Positions 48,728 through 57,744 of a stretch of 64,000 nt of DNA are shown piece by piece. The position numbers and the translations under genes are program-made. The stretch spans positions 3,286,001 through 3,350,000 of the forward strand of contig NZ_CP100128.1 in NCBI RefSeq assembly GCF_024207115.1. The letters run 5' to 3'. The notes under the pieces were generated by a model. The model saw only the letters and a program-made list of their open reading frames with translations, was not told where the DNA came from and made no database searches. Positions within the stretch are counted from its first letter, which is position 1. The number at the start of each line of letters is the position of its first letter. The stretch comes from Chromobacterium sp. IIBBL 290-4 (GTDB lineage: Bacteria; Pseudomonadota; Gammaproteobacteria; Burkholderiales; Chromobacteriaceae).

Positions 48728-50004
48728 AAAAGATTCTATTCAGCCTGCTGGCGCTGTGCGCATTGATCGCGGGTTGCGGGGGCGGAGGAGGGGGGAATGT
48801 CGGCTCGGTTTCAAGCGGCAGTTCCAGCTCATCATCTTCATCATCTTCATCGTCCTCTTCGTCTTCCAGCACCGGCAATAGCGTGGTGATGACGGTCGAT
48901 AGCGGGCCTAGCGGCGCGACGGGACAACTGAACATCCCCTATGTTTCGGTCACGATCTGCCAGCCGAACAGCACCAGCAATTGCCAGACGATAGACCATG
49001 TCTTGGTCGATACCGGCTCCAGCGGTTTGCGAGTGTTGTCGTCGGTTTTGAACAGCACATTAGCCTCTTCTTTGAGCGTTCAGACAGTCGGCAGCCGCTC
49101 GTTGCTTGAGTGCGCGCAATTCGCCGATGGCTATACGTGGGGGTCGGTCCAGCTGGCGGATGTTCGCATGGCGGGAGAAGTAGCCAGCAGTGTTCCGATT
49201 CAGATAATCTCGGATCCCAACTTCTCCACGGTGCCCGCGAGCTGCCAGTCCAGCGGCGGCGCCACATTGACGAACGAGGGCGATCTGCAAGACCTGGGCG
49301 CCAATGGCATCCTCGGCGTTGGCGTGAGCAAGCAAGACTGCGGAACCGGTTGTGTCGGCGATCCCAATAATGGCACCTATTATGGATGCGCTACCGCTGC
49401 GACTTGCCAGCCCAGCATCGCGCCGCTGGCTAAACAGGTGACAAACCCGGTCTCCGCTTTCGCCGCGGATAATAATGGCGTGCTGTTGCAGTTGCCCTCC
49501 ATCGCGGCAACCGGCGCCTCGAGCGCGCAGGGGACATTGACCTTCGGCATCGCTACGCAAACAGACAATGCGATTCCTGGCGGCGCGCAAGCCTTTCCAT
49601 TGACATACGACGGCTTGGTCTATTCTATTCAAACCTCTTACAAGGGGCAGAGCTACAATAGCTTCATTGATAGCGGATCAAATATTCTGTATTTCAACGA
49701 TTCCAGCATCACGACTTGCAGCCTTGGGGGAGGCACATGGTATTGTCCGGCGTCGCAACAAAATCTGAGCGCCACGCTGTCTAGCGGCAGCGTCAGCAGC
49801 GTGGTGAATTTCAGCTTGATCAGCGCGCAATATTTGAATATCAATTCCTCCTTTTCGGCCTTCCCAAGTATCGGCGCCCCCATCACCGGCGATTTCTCCG
49901 CTTATTTTGACTGGGGATTGCCATTCTTTTATGGCCGCAGCGTATTTGTCGGATTCGTCGGCAGCGGCAATCCCAAGGGCACGGGGCCGATGTACATTTT
50001 CTAA
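48724..50004 (+). CDS. DUF3443 lipoprotein with pepsin-like aspartic protease motifs
   Basis: A 426-residue lipoprotein. The signal peptide ends in the lipobox LIAGC (Cys18), then Gly-rich and 17-Ser linkers (33-49) reach away from the membrane. The globular part carries VDTGSSGLRVL with Asp96, NGILGVG at 194-200, a strand region TLTFGIATQTDN, IDSGSNILYF with Asp316, and FFYGRSVFVGF at 401-411. These match, in order and spacing, the two catalytic Asp-Thr/Ser-Gly triads and the two hydrophobic-hydrophobic-Gly motifs of two-lobed pepsin-type proteases. Family knowledge lists DUF3443 as uncharacterised, as far as I know. Several cysteines could form disulfides. Protease activity is inference. 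Confidence 0.85.
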   Translation: MKKILFSLLALCALIAGCGGGGGGNVGSVSSGSSSSSSSSSSSSSSSSSTGNSVVMTVDSGPSGATGQLNIPYVSVTICQPNSTSNCQTIDHVLVDTGSSGLRVLSSVLNSTLASSLSVQTVGSRSLLECAQFADGYTWGSVQLADVRMAGEVASSVPIQIISDPNFSTVPASCQSSGGATLTNEGDLQDLGANGILGVGVSKQDCGTGCVGDPNNGTYYGCATAATCQPSIAPLAKQVTNPVSAFAADNNGVLLQLPSIAATGASSAQGTLTFGIATQTDNAIPGGAQAFPLTYDGLVYSIQTSYKGQSYNSFIDSGSNILYFNDSSITTCSLGGGTWYCPASQQNLSATLSSGSVSSVVNFSLISAQYLNINSSFSAFPSIGAPITGDFSAYFDWGLPFFYGRSVFVGFVGSGNPKGTGPMYIF

Positions 50005-50100
50005 AAGAAGTCTCTTGCACTGCAGCAATCACTGTTCTATAACGCAACTGTCATCACGATGACATCTCCTCTGTCTTTGTGCTTGAGGATAATGGCAAAT

Positions 50101-50127
50101 GGCCCGGTCAAAACCGGGCCTTTTTTT
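50101..50127 (+). terminator. Terminator downstream of the DUF3443 gene
   Basis: The stem GGCCCGGT / ACCGGGCC with loop CAAA is followed by seven T. It lies about 97 bp after the stop. Confidence 0.92.
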
Positions 50128-50210
50128 GTTATAAGGACCTAACGAAAAATAAGTTACGAGTAAATTAATTCCATGATACATTTTTATGTCATTTTTATTG
50201 TGGAATAGAC

Positions 50211-50498
50211 GTGAACGCGGCCAAACGAATCCGTCAATTGCTGGCAATGAGCTCGGAGCCTGAGCAAACCAGCGTGTTGTTGCAGCTGGCCACCGATCTG
50301 CAAGTGGGCGGAACGTTCGATATTCGCCGGCTATTCCAACTGGAGCCTGAGTTTTTCGACCTCGGAATCGCCTTGTTGCGAGACTGGCGCTTTGGCCATC
50401 ACATCGCTTCGCGCAGCAAATTGTTTGAAGACATCCTCGCCCAGGATGCCCGCTTGCAGCAGCGCCTTTGCCATTTGTCCGGCGGCATGGCGCATTGA
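50211..50498 (+). CDS. Small helical protein, unknown function
   Basis: A 95-residue protein starting at GTG (50211). It is all-helical by eye (AKRIRQLLAM, EQTSVLLQLATDLQ, FDLGIALLRDWRFGHH, KLFEDILAQDARLQQRL), with no signal peptide. It is preceded by an AT-rich promoter-like stretch and a terminator, and is followed 46 bp later by the flavin reductase gene, perhaps in one unit. I do not recognise a family; the call rests on position, start and codon use. Confidence 0.55.
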   Translation: MNAAKRIRQLLAMSSEPEQTSVLLQLATDLQVGGTFDIRRLFQLEPEFFDLGIALLRDWRFGHHIASRSKLFEDILAQDARLQQRLCHLSGGMAH

Positions 50499-50544
50499 TG
50501 GCGGCTTGCTAGAATAGCGTTTTCGAAATAGTCGGGAGCGCGCA

Positions 50545-51102
50545 GTGTTGAAGGATGTCGAACTGGCCAAGGCCTATCGTCTGCTGAACCATGGCCCAAC
50601 GGTGCTGGTCAGCAGCGCCGCGGCGGGAAAGCGCAATGTCATGGCGGCCGCCTGGGCGATGCCGCTGGATTTCGATCCCCCCAAGGTACTGGTGGTGATA
50701 GACAAATCCACCTATACCCGCGAGCTGATGGAGGCTAGCGGCGAATTCATCTTGAATGTGCCGTGCCGCGCTCAGGCGGCTCAAGTGGTGAGGGTGGGCA
50801 GCGAAAGCGGCCGCGACGAGGACAAGTTCGCCGCCAGCGGTCTGCAGGAGGCGCTGGCGCAAAAACTGGCCGCGCCGCGCGTGGCGGGCTGCATCGCCTA
50901 TCTGGAGTGCAAGATCGTGCCGGAACCGCATAACCAGCAGCGTTATGATCTATTCATCGGCGAGGTGGTGGCGGCGCAGGCGGATGAGGATTTGTTCAGC
51001 GCCGGGCATTGGCATTTCGACGACGATCCGGCCAAGCGCAGCTTGCATTACATCGCCGGCGGCGCTTTTTTCGCCACTGGAGAGGCGTTCAGCGTCGCTT
51101 GA
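50545..51102 (+). CDS. Flavin reductase-family (FMN-binding split barrel) protein
   Basis: A 185-residue protein of the flavin reductase-like group. It opens LLNHGPTVLVSSAAAGKRNVMAAAWAMPLDFDPPKVLVVIDKSTYTRELM, the common start of flavin-binding members. It then has FILNVPCRAQAAQVVRVG and the C-terminal GGAFFATG. It probably binds FMN and acts as an oxidoreductase or flavin supplier; the partner is unknown. The GTG start has GGGAG upstream. It converges on tyrS, with a shared bidirectional terminator between them. Confidence 0.88.
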   Translation: MLKDVELAKAYRLLNHGPTVLVSSAAAGKRNVMAAAWAMPLDFDPPKVLVVIDKSTYTRELMEASGEFILNVPCRAQAAQVVRVGSESGRDEDKFAASGLQEALAQKLAAPRVAGCIAYLECKIVPEPHNQQRYDLFIGEVVAAQADEDLFSAGHWHFDDDPAKRSLHYIAGGAFFATGEAFSVA

Positions 51103-51120
51103 GCGCGTTTGCCGAGCAGC

Positions 51121-51149
51121 AAAAAAGCCCGTCCATGCGACGGGCTTTT
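51121..51149. terminator. Bidirectional terminator between flavin reductase gene and tyrS
   Basis: The stem AAAAGCCCGTC / GACGGGCTTTT with loop CATGC has A-rich and T-rich flanks, so it can end transcripts from both sides. Confidence 0.92.
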
Positions 51150-51169
51150 CATTTGGTGGCGGGAGTGGC

Positions 51170-52444
<1,275 letters not shown>

Positions 52445-52677
52445 TTGACTAAGTCTCCAACACGGTAAAAGACGACGCGCGGGGCGTCGGAAAAAAAACG
52501 GCTCCAGCGGGACGATGGCGTCGCCAGGCTGGAGTGCGGAATTTATCTTAACCGAATTTGCGGTCAAATGGCGGTGGATTGTCCATTTTATTGATGAAAT
52601 AGCGGGCCGGCATCTTGGACCATGGCGGTGAATGCGGCAAAATGGACGGATGTCCAGGATAGGGAAAGGGTTAAAGG

Positions 52678-53334
52678 ATGTCTCAGCAGGTGAAGATATG
52701 GGATGCGCCGACGCGCTTGTTTCACTGGACGCTGGTTTTGCTGTTCGCCGGCATGTGGTTTTGCGCGGAGCAGGGCGGCGACTGGCTGCAATACCATATC
52801 TATTGCGGCGTGGCGCTGGCGGCATTACTGGTGTTCCGTTTGATCTGGGGCGTGGTGGGCAGCCAGACCGCGCGCTTCTCCAATTTCGTGCGCGGGCCGC
52901 GCGCGATCTTGCGCTATTTGAAGGGCGAGATGCCGGAGCGCGAAGCGCCGGGTCATAATCCGCTGGGCGGCTGGATGGTGGTGGCGATGTTGCTGGCGCT
53001 GCTCGCGCAGGTGGGAACGGGCTTGTTTTCGGCCGATGTGGACAGCTATCTATACGATGGCCCGCTGGCCAAGCATATCGACGGCTCGCTGGCGGAGTCG
53101 CTCACCAGCGTGCACAAGCTGTTGTTCAATGGCTTGCTGGGCCTGATCGCGCTGCATGTGACGGCCATCATCCTGTACCGGGTGGTGAAAAAGCAGAACC
53201 TGGTGCGGCCGATGCTGACGGGTTACAAGCAAATGGCCGGGGACAAGCCCAAGCTGCATTTCGCGCACGGGGCCCTGGCGCTGGCGGCGCTGCTGTTGTC
53301 GGCCGGCGGAATATACTTCGCGCTGTTGCGCTGA
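52678..53334 (+). CDS. Cytochrome b561-type membrane protein
   Basis: A 218-residue membrane protein with four hydrophobic segments, of the bacterial cytochrome b561 / Ni-Fe hydrogenase b-subunit type. It opens [21 protein letters not shown] with the first heme-ligand histidine, then [42 protein letters not shown] with two further histidines, and a final [11 protein letters not shown]. Such proteins pass electrons between the quinone pool and soluble cytochromes. Two cytochrome c' genes follow on the opposite strand, plausible partners. Confidence 0.92.
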   Translation: MSQQVKIWDAPTRLFHWTLVLLFAGMWFCAEQGGDWLQYHIYCGVALAALLVFRLIWGVVGSQTARFSNFVRGPRAILRYLKGEMPEREAPGHNPLGGWMVVAMLLALLAQVGTGLFSADVDSYLYDGPLAKHIDGSLAESLTSVHKLLFNGLLGLIALHVTAIILYRVVKKQNLVRPMLTGYKQMAGDKPKLHFAHGALALAALLLSAGGIYFALLR

Positions 53335-53384
53335 GCCGGCTAACGTTCTCGTGCGGCGGGGGCGCGTTCTTGGCGCGTCGAATG

Positions 53385-53416
53385 AAAAAGCACCGTCTGG
53401 ATGACGGTGCTTTTTG
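53385..53416. terminator. Bidirectional terminator, cytochrome b561 / cytochrome c'
   Basis: The stem AAAAAGCACCGTC / GACGGTGCTTTTT with loop TGGAT separates the two convergent genes. Confidence 0.94.
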
Positions 53417-53446
53417 TTTGGGCTGGCGGCGCGCGGCGGCTTGGGT

Positions 53447-53887
53447 TTACTTCTCCGGCCCGCGGAAGGCGTCATGACAGGTCTTGCAACTCTGCGCCAC
53501 TTGGCCGTAGCTCTTCTTGATGGCGGCCAGATCGCCGCTCTTGGCGGTGGCGGCCAACTCGTCGACGGACTTCAGGAAGGCGTCTCGATCAGCCTGGAAT
53601 TTGGCGGGCTGGCTCCAGATTTCCGGCTTGGCGCGGCTCTTGTCGCTGATGCTGCCGGCCGGGAAATGCTTGAACGGCTCCGCGGCCAGCGTTTTCAATG
53701 CTTCAGCCTGCTGTTCGAACTGGGTTTTGTTGTAGGGCGCGCGTTCGCGCACGGCCATGCCCATCGGTTCGAAAGAGGTCAGCAACATTTTCTTGAAGGC
53801 TTTGCTGCGGATTTCTGCGGGCGTATCGGCTTGGGCGGCCGGAATGGCGATGGCTGCCAGCAGCAGCGCGGTGAGGATTGTTTTCAT
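53447..53887 (-). CDS. Cytochrome c' (first copy)
   Basis: A 146-residue periplasmic cytochrome. The signal peptide (MKTILTALLLAAIAIPAAQA) is followed by a four-helix bundle with the heme motif CKTCH close to the C-terminus (KSYGQVAQSCKTCHDAFRG), the class II cytochrome c layout. The proximal ligand is the CxxCH histidine. Family members bind NO, CO or O2 at the open distal side or take part in electron transfer. The ATG at 53887 was chosen over a GTG two codons earlier. A paralogue lies 105 bp upstream in the same direction. Confidence 0.9.
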   Translation of the reverse strand: MKTILTALLLAAIAIPAAQADTPAEIRSKAFKKMLLTSFEPMGMAVRERAPYNKTQFEQQAEALKTLAAEPFKHFPAGSISDKSRAKPEIWSQPAKFQADRDAFLKSVDELAATAKSGDLAAIKKSYGQVAQSCKTCHDAFRGPEK

Positions 53888-53992
53888 GGTCACTCTGCAA
53901 GAGGTGGATCAATGCGGCCGCGGTGGGGCGGCCTGCCGATTATATCCATGATGCGAGCGTAATGGGCCGGCGAGCGGCCCAAGATGGCGGGA

Positions 53993-54421
53993 TCAGTCTT
54001 TGCGGAAAGATTGATGGCAGGCTTTGCAGGTCTGGCTGGTGTCGGCGAATTGCTTCTTGATGGCGGCCAGGTCGCCGGTTTGCGCCGCTTGTTTCAGTTT
54101 GGCGGTGGCGGCCTTGTGGTTGTCGACGGCCTTTTGCCAATCGGCTGGCTTGCTCCAGATTTCCGGCTTGGCATCGGTTTTCCCTGCATCGCTGCCAGGA
54201 GTGAAATATTGCCAGGGTTGCTGCGACAGCTCATCCAGCTTGCCGGCCAGCTTGGCGAACTCTTCCTTATTGTACGGCGTGTCGCCCTTTACCATTTTGC
54301 CCATGGCGCCGACCACCGGCTTGTATTGCTTGAACACTTCCTTGCGCTGGCTGATGGGGTCGGCGGCGAAGGCGTGGGCGGCGAAGGCGGCTAAACAGGC
54401 GCCGATCAGGATATTTTTCAT
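53993..54421 (-). CDS. Cytochrome c' (second copy)
   Basis: A 142-residue periplasmic class II cytochrome c with signal peptide MKNILIGACLAAFAAHAFA. It has the YKPVVGAMGKMVKGDTPYNKEEF helix region and heme motif CKACH in FADTSQTCKACHQSFRKD. It is clearly a paralogue of the gene at 53447-53887: both contain APYNKTQF/TPYNKEEF, AKPEIWS and GDLAAIKK blocks. The two form a tandem pair after a gene duplication, and both face the cytochrome b561 gene. Confidence 0.92.
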   Translation of the reverse strand: MKNILIGACLAAFAAHAFAADPISQRKEVFKQYKPVVGAMGKMVKGDTPYNKEEFAKLAGKLDELSQQPWQYFTPGSDAGKTDAKPEIWSKPADWQKAVDNHKAATAKLKQAAQTGDLAAIKKQFADTSQTCKACHQSFRKD

Positions 54422-54517
54422 CTAAATTTCCACTTTTCAGGGCAAAAAATAGCTATGACAGGCGAGGGGGCTGGGCGTTCCCAAGAAACCCTGTTTTTTT
54501 CATGGTTGTGAGTTTGT

Positions 54518-54536
54518 GATGTTATACAGTAACATC
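54518..54536 (+). promoter_or_regulatory. Probable Zur box
   Basis: GATGTTA-TACAG-TAACATC is a perfect 7-bp inverted repeat with 5-bp spacer, 27 bp before the zur start. It resembles the known Zur box core of ATGTTATA/TATAACAT type and overlaps a TATAC promoter-like stretch, so the operon is probably zinc-repressed by its own first product. Confidence 0.82.
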
Positions 54537-54563
54537 TGGTATTCATTACGCCATCGCTTAATC

Positions 54564-54998
54564 ATGGATGCCATCGCTTATCTCGCCGCCGCCGAGCGCC
54601 ATTGCGCCGCGCGCGGCAGCAAACTCACCGATTTGCGCCGCCAAGTGCTGGAGCTGGTGCTGAGCCGCAGCGGCGTGGTCAAGGCCTACCAAGTGCTGGC
54701 CGACCTGCAGCAGCAGCGCGGCTCGGCCGCGCCGCCCACCGTTTACCGCGCGCTGGACTTCCTGGTGGAGCATGGCCTGCTGCACAAGGTGGACGCGTTG
54801 AATGGCTTCATCGTGTGCGAGCACTTTGATTGCCAGCACGAGAGCCTGATCCTGGTGTGCGAACAATGCGGCCGCGTCAACGAAGTGGACGCCGCAAGCG
54901 GCCTGGCCCGGCTGCGCGAGATGGCGCAAGCCGCCGGCTTTGCGCTCAGCCCGCAAAACCTGGTGCTGGCCGGACGCTGCCAGTCCTGTGCCGCCTGA
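54564..54998 (+). CDS. zur: Zinc uptake regulator, Fur family
   Basis: A 144-residue Fur-superfamily repressor. The winged helix covers about 1-85 (LTDLRRQVLELVLSRSGVVKAYQVL; PPTVYRALDFLVEHGLLHKV). The dimerisation domain has the metal-site histidines and cysteines EHFDCQHESLILVCEQCGRV and a final CQSCAA. The two CxxC pairs give the structural zinc. The ATG at 54564 was chosen because conserved sequence begins there; no strong Shine-Dalgarno is seen. It heads the zur-zigA-znuCBA operon, a direct indication of zinc as effector. Confidence 0.93.
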   Translation: MDAIAYLAAAERHCAARGSKLTDLRRQVLELVLSRSGVVKAYQVLADLQQQRGSAAPPTVYRALDFLVEHGLLHKVDALNGFIVCEHFDCQHESLILVCEQCGRVNEVDAASGLARLREMAQAAGFALSPQNLVLAGRCQSCAA

Positions 54999-55010
54999 AC
55001 CTGAAAAATC

Positions 55011-55928
55011 ATGAACAAGACCAAAGTCAATCTGTTTACCGGCTTTCTGGGCGTGGGCAAGACCACCGCGCTGCGCCATCTGATAGCCAACCGTCCACAG
55101 CATGAAAAGTGGGCGGTCATCGTCAATGAGTTCGGCGAAGTCGGCATCGACGGTGCCGCGCTGCTCAACGACGAACTGGCGGTGGCCGAGATCGCCGGCG
55201 GCTGCCTGTGTTGCGTGGCCGGCCCGCAAATGACCGCCACCGTGGCCACGCTGCTGCGCCGCGAGAAGCCCGACCGCCTGTTGATCGAGGCCAGCGGCCT
55301 GGCTCACGCCGCCGGGGTGATCGACGAATTGCGCGCCAAGCCGCTGGGCGAGGCGCTGGAAGTGGCCGCCGTGCTGACGCTGGTGGACCCGCGCCAGTTC
55401 ATCCAGCCCGATTACCACCGCCAGCCTTTGTACCGCGACCAGATCTCCATCGCCGACGTGCTGGTGGCCAACAAGATAGACACTGCCGACATCCCGACCA
55501 TGGAAGCCTTCCGCGCGCAGGCGGCGGCGTTGTTTCCGCCCAAATCGCTGGTGGGCGAAGTGCGCGAGGGGCAACTGGACGTGTCCTGGCTGGACGCCGA
55601 GCTGGCGGCCAAGCCGCGTTACCGCCCGGCGGCGCTGCCGGACAATAGCAGCGCTTGGCAATCGGCCGGCTGGACGTTCGATCCCGAACTCAATTTCGAC
55701 GGCGAGCGCTTGACCCGCTTCTTTGACGACTTGCCGAAGAAAGTGCCGGGCCTGGTGCGCGCCAAGGGCGTGTTCCGCGTGCTGGACAGCTGGGTATGGT
55801 TGAACTGGGCGGCAGGGCAGTGGGGCGCGGCCCAGGTATCCTGGCGGCGCGACAGCCGTTTCGAGCTGATCGCGCCGGCGTTTGCAGCCGAGCAAGTGGA
55901 AGCCTGGCTGAAGGAGTGCCTGGAATGA
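55011..55928 (+). CDS. zigA: COG0523 GTPase (CobW/ZigA-like zinc chaperone)
   Basis: A 305-residue G3E-family GTPase. The Walker A is GFLGVGKTTAL (residues about 11-21), the metal-binding GGCLCC (CxCC) lies at about residue 64, with LIEASGLAH as switch region and VANKIDT as the G4 guanine motif. Members linked to zur operons are thought to pass zinc to target enzymes under scarcity. The C-terminal CobW_C part has WLNWAAGQWG and SRFELI. It starts 12 bp after zur, and its stop overlaps the next gene's start. Confidence 0.92.
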   Translation: MNKTKVNLFTGFLGVGKTTALRHLIANRPQHEKWAVIVNEFGEVGIDGAALLNDELAVAEIAGGCLCCVAGPQMTATVATLLRREKPDRLLIEASGLAHAAGVIDELRAKPLGEALEVAAVLTLVDPRQFIQPDYHRQPLYRDQISIADVLVANKIDTADIPTMEAFRAQAAALFPPKSLVGEVREGQLDVSWLDAELAAKPRYRPAALPDNSSAWQSAGWTFDPELNFDGERLTRFFDDLPKKVPGLVRAKGVFRVLDSWVWLNWAAGQWGAAQVSWRRDSRFELIAPAFAAEQVEAWLKECLE

Positions 55929-56116
55929 GCGGCGAACACAAGCATGAGCATGGCCACGACCATGCCCATCCGCCGCATCAGCATCTCACCGCCGCCAATC
56001 TGCGAGCGCCGCTGAGCCTGCTGGCGATGTCTGCCGGCCAGCGCGTGCTGCTCGCGTTATTGCCCTTGGCCGGCTTGTGGCTGCTGGTGTGGTGGGCTTT
56101 GCAGGAGCTGGCATGA
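55925..56116 (+). CDS. 63-residue His-rich single-pass membrane protein
   Basis: A small gene fixed between zigA and znuC by ATGA overlaps at both ends, which is strong evidence for translation. The N-terminal 20 residues (MSGEHKHEHGHDHAHPPHQH) hold eight histidines and several acidic residues, a clear metal-binding tail. The C-terminal half has one hydrophobic segment, VLLALLPLAGLWLLVWWALQ, likely a membrane anchor. I recognise no named family. Position and His content suggest zinc capture or handover at the ZnuB-ZnuC complex; this is inference. Topology is uncertain, since the tail lacks a signal peptide. Confidence 0.85.
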   Translation: MSGEHKHEHGHDHAHPPHQHLTAANLRAPLSLLAMSAGQRVLLALLPLAGLWLLVWWALQELA

Positions 56117-56856
56117 GCATCATTCTGAACAATCTGACAGTCTCCTATCAGCGCCATCCGGCGGTGCATCACATCAGCGGCCGTTTCGCCGAGGGGGATG
56201 CCACGGCTATCTTCGGCCCGAACGGCGCGGGCAAGAGCACCTTGCTGAAAACCATGATAGGCGCGCTGACGCCGGATTCCGGCCATGTGGACCTGAACGG
56301 CCATCGCCGCGGCGACATCGCCTATCTGCCGCAACAGGCGGAGATAGACCGCAGCATGCCGGTGAGCGTGCTGGAGCTGGTCGGCACCGGCTTGTGGCAT
56401 CGCACCGGCCCGTTCGGCAAGATTCCGCAGGCCGGCATTGAACGCGCGCTGGCCGCGCTGGAGCAGGTGGGCCTGGCCGACTTCGCGCTGCGGCCGATCG
56501 CGGCGCTGTCCAGCGGCCAGTTTCAACGGGTGTTGTTCGCCCGCATCCTGGTGCAGGATGCGCGGGTGATTCTGCTGGACGAGCCCTTCAACGCGGTGGA
56601 TGCCAAAACCACCGAGGATTTGCTGCGGCTGGTAGCGCGCTGGCGCGAGGAAAAGCGCACCGTGATCGCGGTGCTGCATGACGCCATGCAGGTGAAAACG
56701 CACTTTCCCAACACGCTGCTGATGGCGCGCGAAGTGATCGCCTGGGGCGGCACCGGCGCGGTATTGACGGACGACAATCTGCTGCGCGCGGTGGAAACCG
56801 CCGCCCACTGGCAGGCCCAGGCGCCGGTTTGCGGCCTGGATGGAGCGAGAGCCTGA
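56113..56856 (+). CDS. znuC: Zinc ABC transporter ATPase
   Basis: A 247-residue ATP-binding subunit. Walker A is FGPNGAGKSTLLK (residues about 35-47), the Q-loop is AYLPQQAEID, the signature reads LSSGQFQRVLFAR, Walker B is ARVILLDEPFNAVD, and the switch His is in VLHDAMQ. The SSGQ variant in place of SGGQ is common in metal-type ABC ATPases. It powers ZnuB with binding protein ZnuA. It overlaps the His-rich gene and, by one base, znuB. Confidence 0.93.
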   Translation: MSIILNNLTVSYQRHPAVHHISGRFAEGDATAIFGPNGAGKSTLLKTMIGALTPDSGHVDLNGHRRGDIAYLPQQAEIDRSMPVSVLELVGTGLWHRTGPFGKIPQAGIERALAALEQVGLADFALRPIAALSSGQFQRVLFARILVQDARVILLDEPFNAVDAKTTEDLLRLVARWREEKRTVIAVLHDAMQVKTHFPNTLLMAREVIAWGGTGAVLTDDNLLRAVETAAHWQAQAPVCGLDGARA

Positions 56857-57731
56857 TGCAACATTTGTACGATTTATTGGTTTCGCCGTTTGTCGAGTTC
56901 GGCTTCATGCGCCGCGCCTTGGCCGGTTGCCTGGCTCTGGCGCTGGGTTCCGGCCCTATCGGCCTGTTCCTGGTGATGCGGCGCATGAGCCTGATGGGCG
57001 ACGCGATGAGCCATGCGGTGCTGCCCGGCGCGGCCATCGGCTTCATGTTCGCCGGCCTCAGCCTGCCGGCGATGAGCCTGGGCGGTTTCTTCGCCGGCGT
57101 GCTGGTGGCCTTGCTGGCCGGCTTGGCCACCCGCTTCACCAGCATCAAGGAAGACGCCAGCTTCGCGGCCTTCTATCTGTTGTCGCTGTCGCTGGGCGTG
57201 CTGCTGGTGTCCAAGGGCGGCAGCAATGTCGACCTGATGCACATCCTGTTCGGTTCGGTGCTGGCGGTGGACGACGCCGCGCTGTACCTGGTATCCGGCG
57301 TCGCCACGGTCACGCTGCTGACGCTGGCCATCATCTACCGGCCGCTGCTGCTGGAAAGCCTGGACCCGGTCTATCTGCGCGCGGTGGGCGCGCGCGGCGC
57401 CTGGTGGCATCTGTTGTTCCTGATGCTGGTGGTGCTGAACCTGGTGGCCGGCTTTCAATCGCTGGGAACCTTGATGGCGGTGGGTTTGATGATGCTGCCA
57501 GCCATCACCTCGCGGCTGTGGACCGAGCGCATCGAGGCCATGCTGGCGCTGGCGGTGGCCATCGCCTTCTTCAGCGGCCTGGGCGGCCTGTTGCTGTCCT
57601 ATCACTTCGAGCTGCCGTCCGGCCCCGCCATCATTTTGCTGGCCGGTGTCGTTTATCTGCTGTCTTTGTTGTTCGCGCCGGTGGGCGGCGCCTTGCCGCG
57701 CTATATCCGCGCCCGCCATTTGGAATCCTGA
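56856..57731 (+). CDS. znuB: Zinc ABC transporter permease
   Basis: A 291-residue inner-membrane permease of the ABC-3 family with about eight hydrophobic segments. The typical block LVMRRMSLMGDAMSHAVLPGAAIGFM is present, as are KEDASFAAFYLLSLSLGVLLVSKGG and a C-terminal LPSGPAIILLAGVVYLLSLL. Its ATG shares one base with the znuC stop. Manganese/iron permeases look alike; the Zur-led operon decides for zinc. Confidence 0.93.
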   Translation: MQHLYDLLVSPFVEFGFMRRALAGCLALALGSGPIGLFLVMRRMSLMGDAMSHAVLPGAAIGFMFAGLSLPAMSLGGFFAGVLVALLAGLATRFTSIKEDASFAAFYLLSLSLGVLLVSKGGSNVDLMHILFGSVLAVDDAALYLVSGVATVTLLTLAIIYRPLLLESLDPVYLRAVGARGAWWHLLFLMLVVLNLVAGFQSLGTLMAVGLMMLPAITSRLWTERIEAMLALAVAIAFFSGLGGLLLSYHFELPSGPAIILLAGVVYLLSLLFAPVGGALPRYIRARHLES

Positions 57732-57744
57732 GGAGAGGAAAAGT

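Noticed and set aside
48823..48876. Poly-serine tract of the DUF3443 lipoprotein as a phase-variation microsatellite
   Set aside because: The codons are mixed TCN/AGY triplets. Changes would come in steps of three and keep the frame, so on/off switching is not expected.
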